From Candidatus Thorarchaeota archaeon (lineage in GTDB: Archaea > Asgardarchaeota > Thorarchaeia > Thorarchaeales > Thorarchaeaceae), in the NCBI GenBank assembly GCA_030612005.1, contig JAUWOU010000021.1:1-33983 (forward strand): a stretch of 33,983 nucleotides of DNA, read 5' to 3'. This document shows positions 8,801-15,593 of the stretch, piece after piece (positions within the stretch are counted from its first letter, which is position 1; every line of letters begins with the position of its first letter). The notes under the pieces are model-generated. The model was not told the origin of the DNA. It saw only the letters and a list, made by a program, of their open reading frames with translations, and did no database searches. The translations under genes and the position numbers were made by a program.

Positions 8801-9283
8801 AAACCAAAAATGATTCCAGTCCCTCTGCGAGTTCCATTAGGAGCAGAGATGAGTACATCGCACCTAAAAGCAATACTAAGGTGCGGGAAACAGTCATGTG
8901 GATACAGTCAAAGGTTCAAGATCAAGGCTATTGAGAATCCCTTCTTCAAAGTTAATTTCTCTATTCTAAATGAAGCAGGCGATGAAGTTCCGGGTCTTGT
9001 TGCTAGATTGAGCCCTGTTGAAATTGTGACACGAGTCGAGAGTGTTAGAGAAGGAATGGAGAATCTAAAACTTCATCTGAGAATAATGTCTCGTCGTGAT
9101 ATCATAAAGGAGTTTGAACTTCCAATTAATTCCGAGAGTGAGAATATCCTTACTGTAAAGTGGCTAACTCCACCCATCGATGTTGTCACAGGTTATTTCG
9201 TTGAAGCAATAATCTCACAGGAAGACCGACATCTACCATTACGTGCTATTGATGTCACTAGGAAGCAATTCACTGTTTACTAA
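5858..9283 (+). CDS. GCS2-type glutamate-cysteine ligase-like domain fused to a long beta-sandwich array
   Basis: About 1,142 aa. Residues 1-450 resemble the GCS2/YbdK carboxylate-amine ligase family (glutamine-synthetase fold): an early HGIEVELQVI (family G-x-E-x-E strand, Mg/ATP site), LEIATPPCTTLEELAWW, GEHHHIL and the hallmark YGTIELRVFDTQLSIPRRMG. Family members usually end at about 370-450 aa. From about 460 to the end there are roughly six repeats of 100-120 aa of beta-strands with Ig/CARDB/arrestin-like patterns, beginning PFAGQDVQFSILIRNSTG. There is no signal peptide or membrane anchor, so it should be cytoplasmic. Start: ATG 5858 with GGTGA 5 nt upstream inside the previous stop; ATG 5855 and GTG 5849 are alternatives. 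The family forms amide bonds with ATP; substrate here unknown. A scaffold or substrate-recruiting role for the tail is inference. Confidence 0.8.
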   Translation: MSSTKDTEEMDLPFPHGIEVELQVIRKDGTWIRGENILDVFDKIVSSAKGLLDKKIRSSSVASVREKYGQSAQTEEGERGSRIVATYQDPSGNSKEYTLLGHDPNVTSLTWILEIATPPCTTLEELAWWVQTLIAISYESLPKDSKAILVSTGLNPTQEYLRNLSFGEHHHILSPSIDEKTKIAVYNMIRNFIPHLIALSVNSPFENKAPSDEIILDDDGRMRAPRCKRSIRLFRNTTQMGPTNEFELIPHIQDSNKDAFAKHVNRSYARMVDMYPFTDYGTIELRVFDTQLSIPRRMGLALILQALALKAKRMTERGETVPDIGAKTLAANRASAVSAGLWGPFRSSEGKNDYHTTYNRQITDIGEIHSSKRNRFLGDAIVSMFYMIRDELDDLNIVENPFMQALLVSVFGSDFSPPRTTGADFQLDVYAKSDFNMVVLLKRLAEVTRECSTNWLYDPIEGTPHLPTWLCWWKGLEPEIVTDTDRPFAGQDVQFSILIRNSTGRNMENMSVTYSVEDSDRRVIDSNILTIPSIEAGEVHVSTISFSTRKDISAYNIIAEVGFAGRQINLASTINMYWMKTSISPRTTTQFADGKTPVLFRSEVETNYPMKSLVTCEINLLAPGLEKILVSLTDSLHIEGGEVTVLENTNFRSLLIPPDAAEGVERCVLQMKLLNKEGFEIAEGTSKPFYVGFVRRGPQVVIESELKNSYIPGEYLSGIVIVSDKNKAIEATARLIVEYCTDSGQDIEIENLIAEEFLEKEVSFQWRIPQIEVGSQSYRVGKIKARVMMRGKEITASESDRFSIEHVTTKVNLDSLRVPKRSHIGGKISGWLRIRRNTEQGDPAFLTMALIFPDGEEHIVLRQAVKQSKNLSLAFGPITIPAPKSTLVPKSVTLSAVLSYAGLEMDKRSAEIDLVGGPSADIAKINFIGLPGFVLPDQMIQVTAQIESNLDKTADCELTIELESISGNITLLERGLELEVGKPKMIPVPLRVPLGAEMSTSHLKAILRCGKQSCGYSQRFKIKAIENPFFKVNFSILNEAGDEVPGLVARLSPVEIVTRVESVREGMENLKLHLRIMSRRDIIKEFELPINSESENILTVKWLTPPIDVVTGYFVEAIISQEDRHLPLRAIDVTRKQFTVY

Positions 9284-9628
9284 ATTCAACATATTCTATA
9301 GTCATAAAACACTTATAACCCCCTATATTCAAAATAAAGCCCTCATAAAGCTGGTAATTTCACAAGCGGATAAATCGACCATTGTCGAATGAATCATCGC
9401 CCTAATGCTATTCGTCAAATGCCGAACTACATATGAATATTCTTATATTGGCGATATATTGACGAACAATTATCATAGATAAGGCAAAGCTATAAATGCA
9501 ATATTTTGGCCGCACTATGTTAATCGGGCATCCAATTAGGACCTGATATATGCTCATAGAACATTCGATGTGATTAGCAACGAAATGACCAAAGCTTGAA
9601 ACCAATAAAAACTCTGGATGTGAAATGA
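9284..9628 (+). promoter_or_regulatory. 345-nt AT-rich intergenic region with TATA-like elements and three copies of a short motif
   Basis: No gene or tRNA seen. TATA-like elements: CTTATAACC near 9312 and CTATAAATG near 9490. A 9-nt motif TTGWCGAAY occurs three times: 9382-9390 (plus), 9410-9418 (minus), 9459-9467 (plus). The first two form an inverted pair. These are candidate operators for the following DUF92 gene; no regulator is identified. Confidence 0.3.
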
Positions 9629-10573
9629 ATGTTTGAGATGCTTGCTCATCCGGCTGTGTCCGGATTATTGATGATGTCCGTTATCGGAGGGTTAGCTTAC
9701 AAGGCCCACTTTCTTGACATTTCAGGGTTAATTGCGGCATTTGTTACAGGATTCACGATTTGGTATACCGGAGGACCTGCAGCTTTTGCTATTATTCTGT
9801 TCTTCTTCATTAGCGCAGGTGTTGCTACAAAATACAAGTACAAAGCAAAGGTAGCGAAGAATGTAGCTCAAGAAGGTAAAGGAAAACGATCTTGGGTGAA
9901 TGTGTTTGGTAGTGGAATCATCCCTATGATATTCTCAATCGCGATGTATGTTGCAGCTATGTCCCCAGACCTTGTTGCAGCAGGTTGGCCATTCTTTCTG
10001 TTTGGTGGTTATGTTGGATCTGTTGCAACCACTAGTGCAGATACACTTGCAAGCGAGATAGGTGTCTTTAGTAAAAGTAAACCAAGACTCATCACGAATC
10101 TTCGCAGAAAAGTTCCAGGCGGTACTATTGGTGCAGTTTCTCTTCTTGGTGAAGGAGTTGCTATTGCAGCTGGACTCTTCATTGGAATAATTGCGCTTGG
10201 TTTTGCTCTACTTGCACCCACTTGGATTCCGGGATTGGTAACCGCAGGAAATGTTGTTGTTTCAGAGTACGTACTATTTCTCATACCCCTATCAGTACTA
10301 GCAGCATTCATCGGATGCAATATAGATAGCCTGCTTGGAGCAAAATTTCAGAATAGATTTGTCTGTGAGATATGTGGAGCTATTATAGACAAAGAATTCC
10401 ATTGTGAATATGAAACCAAGTATGTAGGTGGTTTCAAGAGTTTCACAAATATGCATGTAAATCTTGGTTCTTCTGTAATGGGAGCAACTCTTGGAATTGT
10501 GTTAGGTGCAGGTCTCTTTGTATGGATTCTTGGTGGACTATTCTTCTGGATTGCTGCTTCTTCTAGCAATTAA
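9629..10573 (+). CDS. DUF92/TMEM19-family integral membrane protein
   Basis: 314 aa polytopic membrane protein. The DUF92 signature is clear: TTSADTLASEIGVFSKSKPRLITNLRRKVPGGTIGAVS (about 134-171), with the family's D-T-x-A-S-E-x-G and G-T-x-G-x-V-S elements. Eukaryotic and plastid relatives include TMEM19 and VTE6, a phytyl-phosphate kinase that phosphorylates a prenyl phosphate; this suggests a lipid-phosphate role but does not prove it. A CEICG...HCE motif (about 252-265) in the last cytoplasmic loop may bind a metal and is seen in family members. Start ATG 9629 or 9638. It converges with the PfkB-like gene, whose stop is 2 nt away; no terminator hairpin separates them. Confidence 0.88.
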   Translation: MFEMLAHPAVSGLLMMSVIGGLAYKAHFLDISGLIAAFVTGFTIWYTGGPAAFAIILFFFISAGVATKYKYKAKVAKNVAQEGKGKRSWVNVFGSGIIPMIFSIAMYVAAMSPDLVAAGWPFFLFGGYVGSVATTSADTLASEIGVFSKSKPRLITNLRRKVPGGTIGAVSLLGEGVAIAAGLFIGIIALGFALLAPTWIPGLVTAGNVVVSEYVLFLIPLSVLAAFIGCNIDSLLGAKFQNRFVCEICGAIIDKEFHCEYETKYVGGFKSFTNMHVNLGSSVMGATLGIVLGAGLFVWILGGLFFWIAASSSN

Positions 10574-10574
10574 T

Positions 10575-11915
10575 TCATTGACTTTCACATGCCAAAGCAT
10601 ATTCGACTGCTTGACGTATATCTACACCTTCTGCTAACTTCATCAATAACCCTGTAACAAACAGCTCTGAGATGTCAGCGGAATCACATTCATATGAAAG
10701 AATGTCATCCGGATTTCCCACAAGACTCAACCGATACTCGTTTTTTGACTGATGGATAATTATTGCAGCATCCGTAACGCCCCTGAGTTTTTGTATGGGT
10801 CGAGATCCAATGTTCGCCTTGAGATATTTCCACCCTCGATTTGATATCAGAAGAATGCTAACTTGGGATAGAACTGGTTTCAAATGCTCCAGCCCAAACT
10901 CCAAGTAGGGCACAGAGCATCTGTAGACAGTCGGAATTCCTGTGACATTGGTATGAGCAGCAATAGCCGCTGCAACCTCAACGAAGACCTCTCCAATGTA
11001 AACAACTTTAGATTTATCGAGATAACTCCAAGGCACTAGGTTTGGAGACGTGATAGATAATGCTGTTGTTGGGCTAACAGCAACGAATGTCCGGGTCCCC
11101 TTCTTCCCCTCCTTGATAATGATGGATTCGTTTGTGTGCTTGTCATCTTCTACAACAATGTGACGAACATCTATGTTCTCTTGAATGAAATTGGCGATGA
11201 TATTCCTTCCATCGACATCATTCCCAACTGATGTGACCAACGAAGTTTCAAACCCCTTTTTTGCCAGGGCAATTGCAAGATCCACAGTTGGACCCCCAGG
11301 TTTTCGATTCGGGGAGCTGCAGCTCGCCAGACCTCCCTGTACAGGTAAGGTACTGCACTCGATCTGGGTGTTGAAGGCTGCTGCACCAAACAGGATGAAA
11401 GTGGGATTTGAGTATGCTTTCGACCCATCCAGTATAGCTTTAGCCTTCATTCGTGAAAAAATCTCAAAGAGTGTTGATTCAGGAATCCCTTGCGCTCTGT
11501 ACAAAGTGGCTAACCGAGTGAGATAGTCTTCAAGCAAGGACGCAGTGAACTCTTCGATATCGGATGGAAGTCCTTCAAAAAAGAATTTGGCTAATCCCCA
11601 TCCATTCTTTGTCAAATCATGAAAGACCACGCGTTTTCCACGATGGATTGTAGAACCGGTTGTGACTAATCCAAACTTTCTCAGAGTAGACAGGTAGGAC
11701 AACACACTCTTGTTTGAGTGAGGTAGACTTGCAACCAATTCCTTTTGCATAACTGGACCTTCCTTATCTAAACCTGATAGGACACTCCGTGCCACTCGCG
11801 ATGATAACACTGTACGAACAAACTCATCTCGAGCATCCTGCTTAGACGGTAGAAAGAGGAGATAAGGCCATAGAGGCTCAGTTGTTTCTTGTTCTGTCAT
11901 TCCCAACATCTTCAA
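10575..11915 (-). CDS. Winged-helix protein fused to a degenerate PfkB-type sugar-kinase domain
   Basis: 446 aa. Residues 36-115 form a winged helix-turn-helix (VARSVLSGLDKEGPVMQKELVASLP, recognition helix about 66-82, wing STIHRGKRVVFHDL). A helical linker follows. Residues 172-446 have the PfkB ribokinase fold: GGPTVDLAIALAKKGFETSLVTSVGNDVDGRNI, with the usual family order. The kinase hallmark DTTGAGDxF is replaced by CDSADISELF (about 410-419), so the anion-hole glycines and the catalytic Asp are lost (Glu at that place). It is therefore more likely a ligand-sensing transcription regulator than a kinase; that is inference. Starts: TTG 11915, ATG 11909 or ATG 11900. It diverges from an ECF-S-like transporter gene across an 89-nt region with an inverted repeat. 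Confidence 0.82.
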   Translation of the reverse strand: MKMLGMTEQETTEPLWPYLLFLPSKQDARDEFVRTVLSSRVARSVLSGLDKEGPVMQKELVASLPHSNKSVLSYLSTLRKFGLVTTGSTIHRGKRVVFHDLTKNGWGLAKFFFEGLPSDIEEFTASLLEDYLTRLATLYRAQGIPESTLFEIFSRMKAKAILDGSKAYSNPTFILFGAAAFNTQIECSTLPVQGGLASCSSPNRKPGGPTVDLAIALAKKGFETSLVTSVGNDVDGRNIIANFIQENIDVRHIVVEDDKHTNESIIIKEGKKGTRTFVAVSPTTALSITSPNLVPWSYLDKSKVVYIGEVFVEVAAAIAAHTNVTGIPTVYRCSVPYLEFGLEHLKPVLSQVSILLISNRGWKYLKANIGSRPIQKLRGVTDAAIIIHQSKNEYRLSLVGNPDDILSYECDSADISELFVTGLLMKLAEGVDIRQAVEYALACESQ

Positions 11916-11916
11916 A

Positions 11917-11950
11917 TAGGCGTTTGCGTCACCAACGTTGTAGTCGCCTA
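11917..11950. promoter_or_regulatory. Inverted repeat between regulator and transporter, likely operator
   Basis: TAGGCG (11917-11922) and CGCCTA (11945-11950) face each other across 22 nt, with the palindrome CAACGTTG (11933-11940) between them. The site touches the start of the PfkB-like regulator gene and lies upstream of the transporter's TATA box (CATATAAAC, 11976-11984). The latter is about 25 nt before the transporter ATG at 12005. The layout suits autoregulation plus control of the transporter. Confidence 0.45.
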
Positions 11951-12004
11951 CTATGTAATGTACTTAACTACACTTCATATAAACGATTTGGAGAGAATTG
12001 AAAA

Positions 12005-12793
12005 ATGGGATATATACGTTCGGCGGCCTATCCATGGGCTTTGACAGGGATATTCGGTGCGGTCCATCTAGTGATAACACTGATTCCGTATTCGATTGCA
12101 GTGGGGGGAGTGGGAGAAATCTCATTCGGTCTTGTGTCAGCTGTGATAGTAGGATTTTTGCTCGGACCATTCTTTGGAGTCATCGCAGTCATTATTGGAT
12201 CATTGATTGCAATGTTCATTAATCCTGCAATTGCAATCTTGGGTCTATTCACCGTGATTGCTACTGCTGCGGGAGCATTTGCGGCAGGTATCTTGAGGAC
12301 TAAGGTTCGAGTGGCAGTACCCGTATTGTATCTTGTAGCAATGGGCTTGTTTCTACTCAGTCCAATTGGTCCACTTATTCCAGAGTTCCTCATATTCCAC
12401 TTCATTGTATTTCTACTGTCGTTGGTATTCCTTGTGCCTGCAATATCAAAGAACTTCTTGGAACCCTTGATGTCAGGTATGAGTTACAATAAAGTGATGG
12501 GTCTAGCGGCCTTCTGGTTACTGAGTATCGTCGCTATCACACTTGATAATGTGGTTGGTTCAGCTATAGGAGCCTACTATTTTGGCATAGCTTTCGGCAT
12601 GGATCCAACAACACTTGCAGGTCTCTTTGCTCTAGGAATCCCAGTAATTCCTATTGAACGACTAGTCGGTTCAGTCATTGTGGCTTTGATTCTAGCCGCA
12701 CTAGCTGAGGTTCTCGCGAGAGCTAATTTTGGCTTGCCGTTATCACGCGTAGGAAAATATGAGTTGCTTGAATTGGGTAAGGAAGAAATCTAG
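12005..12793 (+). CDS. ECF transporter S-component-like membrane protein
   Basis: 262 aa with about seven hydrophobic helices, little soluble sequence and an ECF-S-like pattern: an N-terminal helix with small residues (YPWALTGIFGAVHLVITLIP), then GEISFGLVSAVIVGFLLGPFFGVIAVIIGSLIAM, typical of substrate-binding S components (thiamine, queuosine precursor and similar). No ECF ATPase or T component lies beside it, so it would use shared energising modules elsewhere. Start ATG 12005 has a weak GGAGAG at about 11990 and a TATA box at 11976-11984, giving a very short leader. Its divergent neighbour is a probable sugar- or nucleoside-sensing regulator, hinting at a related substrate. Family assignment is by pattern, moderately sure. 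Confidence 0.7.
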   Translation: MGYIRSAAYPWALTGIFGAVHLVITLIPYSIAVGGVGEISFGLVSAVIVGFLLGPFFGVIAVIIGSLIAMFINPAIAILGLFTVIATAAGAFAAGILRTKVRVAVPVLYLVAMGLFLLSPIGPLIPEFLIFHFIVFLLSLVFLVPAISKNFLEPLMSGMSYNKVMGLAAFWLLSIVAITLDNVVGSAIGAYYFGIAFGMDPTTLAGLFALGIPVIPIERLVGSVIVALILAALAEVLARANFGLPLSRVGKYELLELGKEEI

Positions 12794-12820
12794 CTCGTAG
12801 GTAACGATAGGTTACTATCA

Positions 12821-12866
12821 GTCGGAGGAGATAAACACGAACTCCTCTGACGTTATTTCTTTCTTG
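12821..12866 (+). terminator. Terminator after the ECF-S-like gene
   Basis: GTCGGAGGAG (12821-12830) pairs with CTCCTCTGAC (12842-12851): 10 bp with one G-U pair and an 11-nt loop, followed by a T-rich tail (GTTATTTCTTTCTTG). It is 28 nt past the stop codon. Confidence 0.65.
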
Positions 12867-12992
12867 TTCAAGTGTTGAATTGAAACGAAGCTTCATAAAC
12901 TCTCACACCAATAGTTTACGTAGTACAGAGTCCTTTGAGGGATTCTGTTCTGTATCTACACAAAATAATGTGTGTACAGGAGAAAACAGATA

Positions 12993-13814
12993 TTGCAAAT
13001 ATTTGGTATTAATGAATTAATATTGGGACTAGTTTTAGTCCTTGGGCTTTTCCTCCTAATGTTTGTCGCAAGCGGGATAAAGATACTGAAGGAATGGGAG
13101 CGCGTTGCTATTCTTAGACTTGGTAAGTTTAAGGCAATAAAAGGGCCAGGTGTCATTTGGGTAACACCTATGCTCGACAAAGTAGCGATGAAGGTTTCAT
13201 TACGGCTTTTGACGTATGCATTCAAGACAGAGAGGTCTCTGACAAAAGACAACGTTCCAATTGTTGTGGACGCGGTCATGTACTTCAGAGTGATCGATGT
13301 TGAGAAAGCAATCCTTAGTGTTGAGAGATATGCCGTAGCAGTAGAACTTGCTGCTCAAACATCACTGAGAGAAACTATTGGTAAGGCAACACTTGATGAG
13401 CTTCTTTCAGAGAGGGACATTATTGCACAGCATCTTCAGGAACTCATCGACGAGAAAACAGAGCACTGGGGTGTTAAGGTCACTAGCGTCGAAATACGCG
13501 ATGTCGTTATTCCATCAGCTCTTCAAGATGCAATGAGTAGAGAGGCTCAAGCTGACCGAGAAGGTAGAGCAAGAGTTATTCTAGCTAAGGCAGAGCTCGG
13601 GGCTGCTGAAAACATGCTCAAAGCAGCTCAAAAGTATGAAGAGTCGAGTGTCGGTGTTGTTCTCAGAACATGGAACATCATGCAGGAGATTTCAAACAAT
13701 GCTAATCTTATCATCATGGTACCTGCAAATATACCAGAAGTAGGCACCACTGCAGGTATTGCTGCAGCTATGTCTGCAGGAACTGGTGGAATGAAGGTTC
13801 CAAAGAAGCAGTGA
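12993..13814 (+). CDS. Stomatin/prohibitin-family SPFH membrane protein
   Basis: About 273 aa. One N-terminal membrane helix (ELILGLVLVLGLFLLMFVASGIKIL) then an SPFH/band-7 domain: EWERVAILRLGKFKAIKGPGVIWVTPMLDKV, VPIVVDAVMYFRVIDVEKAI, TSLRETIGKATLDELLSERD, WGVKVTSVEIRDVVIP. A helical, coiled-coil-prone C-terminus (MSREAQADREGRARVILAKAE) follows. These proteins form membrane ring or cage oligomers and often associate with membrane proteases. I prefer TTG 12993 because AGGAG lies 10 nt upstream; GTG 12972 would add seven residues but lacks a ribosome site. It is followed 34 nt later by its usual NfeD partner. Confidence 0.92.
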   Translation: MQIFGINELILGLVLVLGLFLLMFVASGIKILKEWERVAILRLGKFKAIKGPGVIWVTPMLDKVAMKVSLRLLTYAFKTERSLTKDNVPIVVDAVMYFRVIDVEKAILSVERYAVAVELAAQTSLRETIGKATLDELLSERDIIAQHLQELIDEKTEHWGVKVTSVEIRDVVIPSALQDAMSREAQADREGRARVILAKAELGAAENMLKAAQKYEESSVGVVLRTWNIMQEISNNANLIIMVPANIPEVGTTAGIAAAMSAGTGGMKVPKKQ

Positions 13815-13848
13815 GAATAAAAAACAGAAATGAAACGAGGTTAACAAA

Positions 13849-14550
13849 ATGGATGTTTGGATCAAGATTTTCGTCGTAATGATAATGTTCTCAGCTTTGA
13901 GCATGGTCATGACCTATTTCTTAATTTCCCCAATCATAGGTCTGATTTTGCTAGGAGTCATCTTGACCCTACTAGTCATCACTTTGGAACCAGCCACAGG
14001 AAAAGCTATGGCTCAAGTAACAGTCCCATTGGTAGTGGTACTCTTCGTCATAGAGATATTTTTGATGCGCACTACTATTGTGTTCGATACTTGGATGTTA
14101 CTCGTCATTGGCTTCATATTGTATATGATGTTCATGATGTTCACTGGAGGCAGTAGCTTTGTAGAAGGAGGCTTCATTGATGCCAAGATATCATTGAAGC
14201 TATTCCCAATATATGGTGTAGCTATATTCCTATCGATGCTCATTGACGACACTAGACAACTAACAGTTTACATAATGGCTGGCACTGTGATGGGAATGAT
14301 GGTACTCTATTTCGTCTTCCTGAGGGATTACGATAAGTGGCCAGCATACTCACAGTTCAAGTACTCCGATATTCGCGCTGTTAGTGATATCAATCCAAAG
14401 GGCAAAGTGAAGACAGGAGCAGAGATTTGGTGGGCGAGGACATCAGGGCCGCCAATCAAGTCTGGTGAGAAAGTAGTGATCGTTCGTATCACAGGTATGA
14501 CCATGATAGTGGCTAAACCTGAGGATATCGTAGTTGGTCAAGACCACTAG
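13849..14550 (+). CDS. NfeD-family membrane protein, partner of the SPFH protein
   Basis: 233 aa. About six hydrophobic helices in the first 155 residues, then a cytoplasmic OB-fold-like NfeD C-terminal domain: DINPKGKVKTGAEIWWARTSGPPIKSGEKVVIVRITGMTMIVAKPED, with the family's G-x-V ... G ... G-x-x-V-x-V-x-x-x-x-G-x-x-L/I-x-V order. It has no N-terminal ClpP-like serine protease domain, so it is the short NfeD type. NfeD-type proteins pair with SPFH proteins in an operon across prokaryotes; here the spacing is 34 nt. The hairpin at 14561-14582 ends the transcript. Confidence 0.88.
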   Translation: MDVWIKIFVVMIMFSALSMVMTYFLISPIIGLILLGVILTLLVITLEPATGKAMAQVTVPLVVVLFVIEIFLMRTTIVFDTWMLLVIGFILYMMFMMFTGGSSFVEGGFIDAKISLKLFPIYGVAIFLSMLIDDTRQLTVYIMAGTVMGMMVLYFVFLRDYDKWPAYSQFKYSDIRAVSDINPKGKVKTGAEIWWARTSGPPIKSGEKVVIVRITGMTMIVAKPEDIVVGQDH

Positions 14551-14560
14551 AACAAGAGAG

Positions 14561-14600
14561 GGGCATCGGCAATCCGGTGCCCAACTCAATTATTTTTTCT
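14561..14600. terminator. Shared terminator between NfeD and CPBP genes
   Basis: GGGCATCGG (14561-14569), loop CAAT, CCGGTGCCC (14574-14582): a 9-bp stem with one G-U pair, then ATTATTTTTTCTTT on the plus strand. It sits between two convergent stop codons and could end transcripts from both sides, most clearly the plus strand. Confidence 0.7.
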
Positions 14601-15387
14601 TTGTACTCAGTAATCCGTAGAGTAAGGATAGTCCAAAAAGAAATCCGATAATCGTTGTGATGCCCCATTCAATTTGAAATATCTCTGGTAGAATTACAGA
14701 TTCTCTGGGATACATTGGAAACAAAAGGTATGCGATCATGTTCCATGCGAAGTGAAATGCAATTGGAACCCAGAGCCTTCTCCCAGACCAGTAATAACTG
14801 AGCGAAAGAACTACACCACCAAGAAACATGTTGAAGATGAAAATCAAAAGGACATGTAGTGGAATACCAGGAGTAGCCCACCAACTGAAATGTAAGAATG
14901 AGAAGAATACTGAGCTTATCAGGATAGCTCGAGTCTTGCCTGCTAACCCTTCAAGACGGGGAAGAATATATCCCCGGTGAGCAAGCTCCTCGAAAAGTGC
15001 TGTTGGAGCAGTAATGATTATCTCCGACATGATAAGGTCACCAGTTATTTGTTCAAATGGACGAAGTTGGCCACCAAACATGAATGCGGCAGCAATAACT
15101 ACAACACACGCAGCTATCCCCGCAATAGCACCGATGACAATGTGTGGTATTGCATCATCATCAAATTCGATGCCCAATTTACTTAATGTAGTTCCATCCC
15201 AGCGAGCGAAAACATCAATGATTACATACATAGCGATAAATGTCGCGAAAAAGGTCAGAGTTCCTACGAGATAGTACATATCACCAGTGAATAACCTAGT
15301 CAGAAGTGGAGACATCTCCACAATTAGTAACATCAATGCCATGAAAAGAATGATTTTCAAAAGGTTAAACTCTTTTTCCTTGTTCAC
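14590..15387 (-). CDS. CPBP-family intramembrane metalloprotease (Rce1-like)
   Basis: About 265 aa, with about eight membrane segments. The three CPBP motifs are present: EELAHRG (E-E-x-x-x-R), FFSFLHF (F-x-x-x-H) and FHFAWNM (H-x-x-x-N). These supply the glutamates and histidines of the membrane-embedded active site of CAAX-prenyl protease Rce1 and bacteriocin-processing relatives. Substrate unknown. The start is uncertain: GTG 15387 has AGGTGA just upstream; ATG 15432 and ATG 15516 give longer N-termini of low-complexity, non-membrane sequence. It is convergent with the SPFH/NfeD operon and divergent from the HEAT-repeat gene. Confidence 0.88.
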   Translation of the reverse strand: MNKEKEFNLLKIILFMALMLLIVEMSPLLTRLFTGDMYYLVGTLTFFATFIAMYVIIDVFARWDGTTLSKLGIEFDDDAIPHIVIGAIAGIAACVVVIAAAFMFGGQLRPFEQITGDLIMSEIIITAPTALFEELAHRGYILPRLEGLAGKTRAILISSVFFSFLHFSWWATPGIPLHVLLIFIFNMFLGGVVLSLSYYWSGRRLWVPIAFHFAWNMIAYLLFPMYPRESVILPEIFQIEWGITTIIGFLFGLSLLYGLLSTKKK

Positions 15388-15593
15388 ACCAATCACCTGC
15401 AATTGTGTCGAGTCATCGTACCTAAAACTCATGTGGTTATTCAGTAAAAAGTGGTTCATCCGAGAATAGTGTATATGTAGTGAGAAGGGATATAAGCAGG
15501 CGCCTGTATTCGGCAATTAATTGTCAAATAGGTAAGCTGGTTTCATATCCAGCTACTTGATGGATTGCGCGTAAGGTCCATGGAGGAGTAGTA

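Noticed and set aside
9284-9628. Possible tRNA or small RNA gene in the longest spacer
   Set aside because: No cloverleaf, no T-loop consensus and a strongly AT-rich composition; only weak motifs remain.
11185-11526. 113-aa reading frame on the plus strand inside the PfkB-like gene
   Set aside because: Antisense shadow of a gene with clear domain motifs; no start signals and no recognisable protein.
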